This document shows, one piece after another, positions 6,834 to 11,411 of a stretch of DNA of 11,411 bases. Each line of letters starts with the position of its first letter. The stretch's first letter is position 1. Under the pieces are notes generated by a model. It saw nothing but the letters and a program-made list of their open reading frames with translations, was not told the origin of the DNA and made no database searches. The DNA comes from Anaerolineales bacterium (GTDB taxonomy: Bacteria; Chloroflexota; Anaerolineae; Anaerolineales; Villigracilaceae), in contig JAICRQ010000063.1 of the NCBI GenBank assembly GCA_025966435.1, forward strand, positions 1 through 11,411, given 5' to 3'. Both the position numbers and the translations under genes were made by a program.

Positions 6834-7352
6834 CTACTCTCCCTTCTCAGGAGGAACAACTGCTCCGCCGTCCAGCGCGATCTTGCGCCACTTCTCTTTC
6901 GAGAGTCTTGCGACATTGATCCCATATGCGTAGATCATACGCCCACCCAGGTAACCAGAGACCAGCAAGAGCAAGATTGCGACTGCCGAGAGTCCAACTA
7001 AACCCAGCGGCACAGATACATCCGTTTGAAATCCTTGCAGCCGTAGAACCAAGTTGATCCCCCACAAAATAGAGACTATCACGTTCAGGATCATGTGATA
7101 CAGCCCCAACTTCCAGGCAGGCTTCTCAGGCTTGATATCTGTCCAATCGGCATACCCTGTGGGTATCGCGATGAGTGCAACAATGAACCCCATCAGGATG
7201 GCAAAGAAGGCAAGTTGCACAAATGTATTATCTGGCTGAAATTGAGAGAGTACATCGAAAACGAGTGCCGCTGGCCAAAGCGCAGTAGGAATATGCACCA
7301 GCGCCGGATGTAGAGGATGCCTGAGCCATTTACCCTGTAAGAAATCAATCAT
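6834..7352 (-). CDS. DUF2231 membrane protein (paralogue of the downstream N-terminal domain)
   Basis: The product is 172 aa with four predicted transmembrane helices (about 20-40, 48-66, 88-106 and 118-137). FLQGKWLRHPLHPALVHIP (H12, H15, H20) and SGYLGGRMIYAYGINVARL closely match the downstream protein, so the pair arose by duplication with one copy gaining or losing the Rieske domain. AGGAGA (7364-7359) lies 6-7 nt before the ATG and fixes the start. It is the first gene of a two-gene operon, and the likely product is a membrane partner or heterodimer subunit of the Rieske fusion. The biochemical function of DUF2231 is not established to my knowledge. The conserved His residues suggest heme or metal binding, which is inference. 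Confidence 0.85.
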   Translation of the reverse strand: MIDFLQGKWLRHPLHPALVHIPTALWPAALVFDVLSQFQPDNTFVQLAFFAILMGFIVALIAIPTGYADWTDIKPEKPAWKLGLYHMILNVIVSILWGINLVLRLQGFQTDVSVPLGLVGLSAVAILLLLVSGYLGGRMIYAYGINVARLSKEKWRKIALDGGAVVPPEKGE

Positions 7353-7453
7353 GATACATCTCCTGCTAAGTTAGACGAAGGCTGGCATAGCCCTGTTACA
7401 GGCGCTTACCGGAGGGACAGGATCGCGTCGCTCACCCGCAGGGTTGCTTCGCT

Positions 7454-7475
7454 TATAATCGGGCTTCTTCGGAGG
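7454..7475 (+). promoter_or_regulatory. -10 element and ribosome binding site of the MATE gene
   Basis: A perfect TATAAT (7454-7459) lies 20 nt before the GTG start, with predicted transcription start near 7466. No recognisable -35 is found 16-18 bp upstream (CTCACC region). GGAGG (7471-7475) lies 4 nt before GTG 7480 and decides that start. The remaining intergenic DNA back to 7353 holds an 11-bp palindrome, CCTGTTACAGG (7392-7402). Confidence 0.5.
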
Positions 7476-7479
7476 CGTT

Positions 7480-8889
7480 GTGACTCTTTTTCGCAAAATT
7501 GCAGAATTTTATAGAGACGCTGAATACTTTAGGGACGTTCGACGGATTGCCTTACCGATCATCGCCCAACAGGCGATGTTTTCTCTTCTGAACATGCTGG
7601 GCGTCATTTTCGTGGGGCAGAAGGGTGACGCGTCTGTAGCAGCGGTGGGGCTTGCTGGGCAGATTGCCTTTCTATTGAACCTTGTACATTTCGGGATTAT
7701 CAGCGGCGCCGCGATGTTCACTGCGCAATTCTGGGGCAAACAGGATATCCCCAATCTGCGCCGCGTGCTTGGTCTATGCCTGATGCTCGCGATATCTGCG
7801 AGCCTGATCTTTTTTACACTGGCGCAACTATTCCCCTCTCAAATCCTCCGTGTGTATTCAAATGACGCTGAGGTGATCACGCTGGGAACAGAGTACATTC
7901 GCACCTTTTCGTGGACTTTCCTCTTCTTTGCCATCACATTCAGTTATGCTCTGGTCATGCGCTCGACAGGGAACGTCATTCTACCTACAATGGTAGGTGT
8001 CGGTGCGCTGTTCATTAGCACGTTTCTCTCCTACTCCTTGATCTTTGGAGAATTCGGGTTGCCAGAGCTTGGCATTCAGGGAGCTGCTGTGGCGGCTGTC
8101 ATCGCCCGGTTTCTGGAGTGTGTAACACTGCTCATCATCACATACAAAACAAAGTCGCCTGTCGCTGCCTCCTTCCGTGAGTTAACCAGCTTCGATAAAG
8201 TCTTCTTTAGCAGGGTCATCAAGCCAATGCTGCCTGTGATCCTCAACGAGTTATTCTGGTCCCTGGGCATAACCACTTACAATATCATTTACGGTCGAAT
8301 GGGCACACAAGCCTACGCGGCAATGAATATCGTTGCGACCATCGAACAGGTTGCATTTGTTGTGTTCATTGGAGTCTCCAATGCTACGTCCGTACTTGTG
8401 GGAAATCGCATTGGTGCTGGCAGGGAAGACGAGGCTTATGTATACGCAGGACGTTCTCTGGGGATTGGTATTCTTGGCGGTCTTTTCTTAGGAGTTGTCT
8501 TGCAGCTCGTAAAAGCTCCTGTGCTCTCGCTTTACAACGTTTCGCCAGAGGTCATTCAAAACGCTGGACACATCATCAACGTGGTCACCTTCTTTCTGTG
8601 GGTGCGTGTCAACAATATGACGACCGTCGTCGGCATTCTGCGGGCAGGTGGCGACACACGCTTCTCGCTCTTTTTGGATGGGATCATCATCTGGCTTGTC
8701 GGTGTGCCGATGGCATATCTTGCAGCGTTCGTGCTGGAGCTGCCGGTGTATTTTGTGTATCTATTTGCGATGTCTGAGGAAGCGACCAAGTGGGTATTGG
8801 GCATCCAGCGCTACCGTTCGCGCAAATGGATCAATAACCTGACGGTACACGTGGAAGGTCTGGAACCAGGCGTCGTGAAAGCCGACTGA
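7480..8889 (+). CDS. MATE-family multidrug/toxin efflux transporter
   Basis: The product is 469 aa with a GTG start, about the usual MATE length, and twelve predicted hydrophobic helices in two related halves. The N-terminus IALPIIAQQAMFSLLNML followed by VGQKGDASVAAVGLAGQ is the canonical first-helix signature. A second-half counterpart is seen around MLPVILNELFWSLG followed by GTQAYAAMNIV. MATE proteins export cationic or hydrophobic drugs and metabolites using H+ or Na+ gradients. The position where NorM-type proteins carry a conserved Asp in helix 1 (…D-T-x-x-V-G) appears to be Gly41 here (NMLGVIFVG), which may change ion coupling. The gene is monocistronic and ends 6 bp from the convergent aminotransferase. 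Substrate not predictable. Confidence 0.9.
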   Translation: MTLFRKIAEFYRDAEYFRDVRRIALPIIAQQAMFSLLNMLGVIFVGQKGDASVAAVGLAGQIAFLLNLVHFGIISGAAMFTAQFWGKQDIPNLRRVLGLCLMLAISASLIFFTLAQLFPSQILRVYSNDAEVITLGTEYIRTFSWTFLFFAITFSYALVMRSTGNVILPTMVGVGALFISTFLSYSLIFGEFGLPELGIQGAAVAAVIARFLECVTLLIITYKTKSPVAASFRELTSFDKVFFSRVIKPMLPVILNELFWSLGITTYNIIYGRMGTQAYAAMNIVATIEQVAFVVFIGVSNATSVLVGNRIGAGREDEAYVYAGRSLGIGILGGLFLGVVLQLVKAPVLSLYNVSPEVIQNAGHIINVVTFFLWVRVNNMTTVVGILRAGGDTRFSLFLDGIIIWLVGVPMAYLAAFVLELPVYFVYLFAMSEEATKWVLGIQRYRSRKWINNLTVHVEGLEPGVVKAD

Positions 8890-8895
8890 TTCTAT

Positions 8896-9717
8896 CTATA
8901 TCTTCTCTGCAGTTTCGAGCACATGCGCTTCGTATGCTGCTAAGAGCTCTTTGGTGATGGGACCCGGACTCCCCTGCCCTATCGTGACCTCGTCAACTTG
9001 CACGACCGGAACAACCCCGCGCGAGCTGGATGTGATAAACGCTTCGTGTATAGCTTCGAGTTGAGACAACTTCAAAGGTTGGTATTTCACCGTCAGTCCC
9101 CTTCCCCTCGCAATGTCCAATATCGTTTCACGTGTGATACCGAGTAGAATCTCGCCCCGCGCCGTGCCGAGATATGGCACGTTATCACCTTTCTCTACAT
9201 AAAAGAAGTTACTTGTCATCCCCTCCAGGATCTCACCATCCTTCACAAGCAGCGCTTCGAAGATTCCCTCCTTCGCAAGATGCTTCCGTTCCGAATCGCT
9301 CCTACCAATAAAACTTGTCGACTTTAAACGCGGATGTTCCCGCTGAAGCTCTGTGATTTCCACGCGTACGCCGTTTTCATAGACCTCTCGAGGCAGGAGG
9401 GATAGAGGCGCTATGGAAAGGTAAACCTGTCCTTCCTTGGTCATAATAGCACGGACACGTGCTTCGCCAGGACGATACGGTTGGAGCAACGCAGATAACT
9501 GTCGGCGGAAAGCTGGCTCGTCGACCTCCGGCGTAGCCACAGGCTTGTAAAGACGCTGCAAATGGGAAGTGAGTCCAAGGACGCGCGTTCCTCCATCGAA
9601 TGTGCGGAAGGTGCTGTAATATCCTTCTGGCAGTCGCTGCGTGACCTCATCCAGAGTCGAAGCGTCGAGTTCAAGTTTAAGGTTGTCTGTTGGTGTAATT
9701 TGCCAGGTTTGGATCAT
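8896..9717 (-). CDS. Class IV PLP-dependent aminotransferase / aminodeoxychorismate-lyase-like enzyme
   Basis: The product is 273 aa, typical for fold-type IV PLP enzymes (branched-chain aminotransferase, D-amino acid aminotransferase, 4-amino-4-deoxychorismate lyase). EGYYSTFRTFDGG (31-43) with SHLQRLY (51-57) matches the family's N-terminal region. K132 in LKSTSF is the expected PLP-binding lysine. GEILEGMTSNFF (161-172) carries the cofactor Glu (E165) and TSN. GEILLGITRETIL (188-200) is the phosphate-binding segment. TSSSRGVVPV (229-238) is the late active-site loop. Which of the three reactions it performs cannot be decided by eye. It stands alone with no biosynthetic neighbours. No Shine-Dalgarno sequence precedes the ATG, and a TATAAT sits 6 nt upstream. 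Confidence 0.87.
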   Translation of the reverse strand: MIQTWQITPTDNLKLELDASTLDEVTQRLPEGYYSTFRTFDGGTRVLGLTSHLQRLYKPVATPEVDEPAFRRQLSALLQPYRPGEARVRAIMTKEGQVYLSIAPLSLLPREVYENGVRVEITELQREHPRLKSTSFIGRSDSERKHLAKEGIFEALLVKDGEILEGMTSNFFYVEKGDNVPYLGTARGEILLGITRETILDIARGRGLTVKYQPLKLSQLEAIHEAFITSSSRGVVPVVQVDEVTIGQGSPGPITKELLAAYEAHVLETAEKI

Positions 9718-9723
9718 GATTTT

Positions 9724-9729
9724 ATTATA
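9724..9729 (-). promoter_or_regulatory. -10 element for a probable leaderless aminotransferase mRNA
   Basis: On the minus strand TATAAT (9729-9724) is a perfect -10. It is separated from the ATG (9717-9715) by 6 nt, AAAATC. Transcription would start at the A of the ATG or next to it. No -35 of good quality is visible upstream. Confidence 0.5.
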
Positions 9730-9775
9730 CGCGAAGCGATCCTGAGGATACGTGAAGGAATCTTTTCGATAAGCC

Positions 9776-9805
9776 TTGACACAACGGGCTGGGTCGGTGT
9801 AAACT
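9776..9805 (+). promoter_or_regulatory. Promoter of the attenuator leader and ABC exporter
   Basis: A perfect TTGACA (9776-9781) and TAAACT (9800-9805, four of six to TATAAT) are 18 bp apart. Predicted start near 9812 gives a leader of about 225 nt before the ABC gene, containing the hairpin, leader ORF and terminator described below. Confidence 0.55.
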
Positions 9806-9815
9806 CGAACAGCTT

Positions 9816-9835
9816 TACTTAAAAGAAGTTAAGTA
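9816..9835. repeat. Perfect 7-bp inverted repeat at the predicted transcript start
   Basis: TACTTAA (9816-9822) and TTAAGTA (9829-9835) flank AAGAAG. In RNA the stem extends by a U-G and a U-A pair (9814-9815 with 9836-9837). Sitting a few bases after the predicted start, it may be an operator or a 5' stabilising hairpin. Confidence 0.45.
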
Positions 9836-9854
9836 GACAAATCTAAAGAAAGGA

Positions 9855-9993
9855 GCGCACTACATGTCTAACTTTAGTCTTATCATCTTCGCAATCCCCG
9901 ATGCTGGGATGTTACCTTCTCGTAGTGCGCCTGTAGACCGTTGCTAGGTCTTCACCCTTTGTCTTTATAGGCTGTGGCGCACCCGCCACAGCC
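9855..9993 (+). promoter_or_regulatory. Putative ribosome-mediated transcription attenuator upstream of the ABC exporter
   Basis: Four segments are visible. Segment 1 is GCGCACTAC (9855-9863), between the leader Shine-Dalgarno sequence and start codon. Segment 2 is GTAGTGCGCC (9922-9931), within the leader ORF. Segments 1 and 2 pair perfectly over 9 bp. Segments 3 (9970-9979) and 4 (9984-9993) form the terminator. GTGCGCC of segment 2 (9925-9931) is also exactly complementary to GGCGCAC (9976-9982) in the 5' arm and loop of the terminator, a 7-bp antiterminator that excludes both other stems. A ribosome paused early in the leader covers segment 1, frees segment 2 for 2:3 pairing and should permit readthrough. 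Unhindered or absent translation should favour termination. A 5-bp hairpin, AGACC/GGTCT (9935-9939/9947-9951), surrounds the leader stop. The pairings are read from the sequence and the mechanism is inferred. Confidence 0.7.
9864..9947 (+). CDS. Leader peptide (27 aa) of the attenuator
   Basis: A 27-codon ORF starts at ATG 9864, with AAAGGAG (9849-9855) 8 nt upstream, one of the best Shine-Dalgarno sequences in the window. It ends at TAG 9945-9947, 22 nt before the terminator stem. The peptide begins MSNFSLIIFAIPDAG and ends APVDRC. Residues 8-11 are IFAI, close to the drug-dependent stalling motif IFVI of ErmCL, and the preceding FS is shared as well. Codons 20-23 overlay attenuator segment 2, so the C-terminal sequence is probably constrained by RNA pairing. 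It is too short to suggest any function beyond regulation. Confidence 0.65.
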   Translation: MSNFSLIIFAIPDAGMLPSRSAPVDRC

Positions 9994-9999
9994 TTTTTC
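9970..9999 (+). terminator. Rho-independent terminator in the ABC exporter leader
   Basis: GGCTGTGGCG (9970-9979) and CGCCACAGCC (9984-9993) form a perfect 10-bp GC-rich stem with a CACC loop, followed by TTTTTCT. There is no T-run in the opposite direction, so it acts on plus-strand transcripts only. It lies 37 nt before the exporter start codon, so it must be conditional for the gene to be expressed from the upstream promoter. Confidence 0.9.
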
Positions 10000-10036
10000 T
10001 TTATTATGTTTTGCCCACAATTTTGGAGAGACTGCC

Positions 10037-11411
10037 GTGACCACATTTGAACCGACCCTGACCTTTGACTTCCGTAAAGCCATCGACAAAAACCACTTGC
10101 GTGGGATTTGGAAGATGATGGTGGATTATCGTTTGCCGTATCTTGGCGCGACGGCTTCGTTGGCTGTCTCAGCGCTGGCGCAGACATTTATGTATCTGCT
10201 GCTGCGCTATTTCGCCGATGATGTTGTAACGCAGGGCAAATACATCGGCAACAGCCTGACGCAGACCTTCCTCTGGATCGGGCTGGCATTCGTGGGTCTG
10301 GCTATCATTCAAGGCGGATTCTCGTTCCTTTCAGGGCGATTAGCTGCTTACACTGCCGAAGGGATCACGCGCCGCTTGCGTGACTTCCTCTTCGATCATA
10401 TCCAGCGGCTGAGTTTCTCCTACCACGCGACAACCCCCACGGGTGACCTGATCGAACGCGTGACCTCTGACGTGGACGCGTTGCGTCGCTTCTTCAGCGA
10501 GCAAGGCATCGGGATCGGCCGGATCATCCTGCTCTTCGTCATCAATTTCATCGCCATCCTGAACCTGAACGTCAAGCTGGGTTTGCTCTCCGTCATTGCG
10601 ATTCCCTTTATGCTGCTCGCGTCGGTCTGGTTCTTTAAACGTGTGACGAAAGCCTTTGAGAATTACCAATCGCAGGAAGCCGTTCTTTCGACGACCCTGC
10701 AAGAGAATCTCACAGGCGTGCGCGTGGTCAAGGCGTTCGGACGCCAGGAAGACGAGAAAAGCAAGTTCGAACGAGACAACTGGACTAAGTATTTGAAGGG
10801 TAAGTTTTTGCTCTTCATGCACTCGCTGTTCTGGCCGCTTTCGGATATCGTGCTGGGGCTTCAGATGCTGTTCGGGTTCATCTATGCAGCGACGATGGCG
10901 ATCAATGGAGAGATCACGGTTGGCATGTACATTGCCTATGTTGGGCTGGTGGTCTGGCTGATCTGGCCCATCCGCAACCTCGGGCGGATCATCGTCAATG
11001 CTTCCTCGGGAATGGTTTCGTATGGACGTTTGATGGAAGTGGTCAAGCAGGCACGCGAACCGCTTCTGGATGGCAAGGTCCAGCCTGCTGGCCCGGCCAG
11101 GGGCGAGATCGTTTTTGAAGATGTCTCGTTCATGTATTCGGATGGCAAGGAAGATGTGCTGAAGAATGTCTCGTTTCGGGTCCAGCCTGGGCAGGCTGTC
11201 GCACTTCTTGGTTCCACCGGTTCGGGCAAGTCGTCGATGGTGAATCTGCTTCCACGCTTCCATGAATACACCAGCGGGCGCATCCTGCTGGATGGCGTCG
11301 AGCTCAAGGATTATTCACGTGCCTATCTGCGCACGCAGATCGGTATCGTGGAACAGGAGCCGTTCCTGTTCAGCCGCTCGATCCGTGAGAATATTACGTA
11401 TGGTGTTGGGC
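10037..11411 (+). CDS. ABC exporter half-transporter (type I TMD-NBD), multidrug-type, C-terminus cut by window edge
   Basis: GTG start with GGAGAG (10025-10030) 6 nt upstream; open to the window edge (458 codons). The alternative frame on the other strand is a shadow. Residues about 1-30 are soluble. About 32-340 is a six-helix exporter membrane domain, including SFSYHATTPTGDLIERVTSD (a coupling-helix region typical of BmrC/MsbA-like exporters) and LQENLTGVRVVKAFGRQ. The nucleotide-binding domain begins near 356: A-loop Tyr367 in SFMYSDG, Walker A GSTGSGKSS (392-400, K398) and Q-loop Q440 in GIVEQEPFLFS. The signature motif, Walker B and H-loop are outside the window. Half-transporters of this type often pair with a second subunit encoded directly downstream. 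It is preceded by a leader-peptide attenuator, as is the bmrCD exporter operon of Bacillus subtilis, so induction by ribosome-targeting drugs is plausible. Confidence 0.93.
   Translation, partial: MTTFEPTLTFDFRKAIDKNHLRGIWKMMVDYRLPYLGATASLAVSALAQTFMYLLLRYFADDVVTQGKYIGNSLTQTFLWIGLAFVGLAIIQGGFSFLSGRLAAYTAEGITRRLRDFLFDHIQRLSFSYHATTPTGDLIERVTSDVDALRRFFSEQGIGIGRIILLFVINFIAILNLNVKLGLLSVIAIPFMLLASVWFFKRVTKAFENYQSQEAVLSTTLQENLTGVRVVKAFGRQEDEKSKFERDNWTKYLKGKFLLFMHSLFWPLSDIVLGLQMLFGFIYAATMAINGEITVGMYIAYVGLVVWLIWPIRNLGRIIVNASSGMVSYGRLMEVVKQAREPLLDGKVQPAGPARGEIVFEDVSFMYSDGKEDVLKNVSFRVQPGQAVALLGSTGSGKSSMVNLLPRFHEYTSGRILLDGVELKDYSRAYLRTQIGIVEQEPFLFSRSIRENITYGVG

Noticed and set aside
9764..9773. TTTCGATAAG, identical to 931-940 in the dif-like repeat
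   Set aside because: A 10-bp match in 11 kb is expected many times by chance, and the flanking bases do not continue the inverted repeat.
9912..10187. 91-codon minus-strand frame over the terminator and ABC start
   Set aside because: It runs antisense through the terminator hairpin and the exporter N-terminus and has no supporting features.
10340..11263. 307-codon open frame on the minus strand
   Set aside because: It lies wholly opposite the ABC exporter, whose membrane domain and Walker A motif are unambiguous. The predicted peptide is His/Asp/Arg-rich with no recognisable domain, as expected of a shadow frame in GC-biased codons.
1..11411. CRISPR arrays, tRNA/rRNA genes, insertion sequences, T-box or metabolite riboswitches
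   Set aside because: I saw no regularly spaced repeats, no tRNA-like cloverleaf, no transposase and no recognisable riboswitch core. The only structured leader supported is the leader-peptide attenuator at 9812-10036.

Overview
This 11.4 kb window reads as a chromosomal segment of a bacterium, most likely a member of the Chloroflexota (Anaerolineae-like). That assignment is an inference from three things: lipoprotein signal peptides followed by Ser/Thr/Pro-rich linkers, the DUF2231 plus Rieske gene pair, and tandem GGDEF domains of a degenerate 'RVGDEF' type. No rRNA, tRNA, CRISPR array or insertion sequence is visible. Genes lie mostly in divergent and convergent pairs rather than long operons, and three convergent pairs abut within 0 to 15 bp.

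Layout. Positions 1-703 (minus) hold the N-terminal part of a membrane-anchored sulfatase/alkaline-phosphatase-superfamily protein that runs off the left edge. Its promoter carries an operator-like palindrome. Divergent from it is a complete tyrosine recombinase (993-1988, plus), preceded by two tandem promoter-like sequences and a 36-bp inverted repeat with the geometry of a Xer/dif core. Next come two convergent exported alpha/beta hydrolases (2188-3264 plus; 3265-4833 minus) with touching stop codons. A cytosolic tandem-GGDEF protein (4896-6002, plus) diverges from the second hydrolase. A two-gene minus-strand operon (7352-6018) encodes a four-helix DUF2231 membrane protein and a DUF2231-Rieske fusion. 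A MATE-family exporter (7480-8889, plus) converges on a class IV PLP-dependent aminotransferase/lyase (8896-9717, minus). The right edge is the first 458 residues of an ABC exporter half-transporter (from 10037, plus).

The most interesting region is 9776-10036, in front of the ABC exporter. It has a promoter-like TTGACA/TAAACT pair, a hairpin or operator at the predicted transcript start, and a 27-codon leader ORF with a strong Shine-Dalgarno sequence. It also has a rho-independent terminator and a 7-bp pairing that excludes both the leader hairpin and the terminator. This is the 1:2 / 2:3 / 3:4 arrangement of ribosome-mediated transcription attenuation. The leader peptide contains IFAI in a context resembling the IFVI stalling motif of ErmCL. 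My inference is that ribosome-targeting drugs stall leader translation and switch on the exporter. With the MATE transporter next door, 7.5-11.4 kb looks like a small-molecule efflux neighbourhood.

Two genes (recombinase, aminotransferase) have a -10-like hexamer ending exactly 6 nt before the ATG and no Shine-Dalgarno sequence, which suggests leaderless mRNAs. All functional assignments rest on reading motifs by eye, with no database search.
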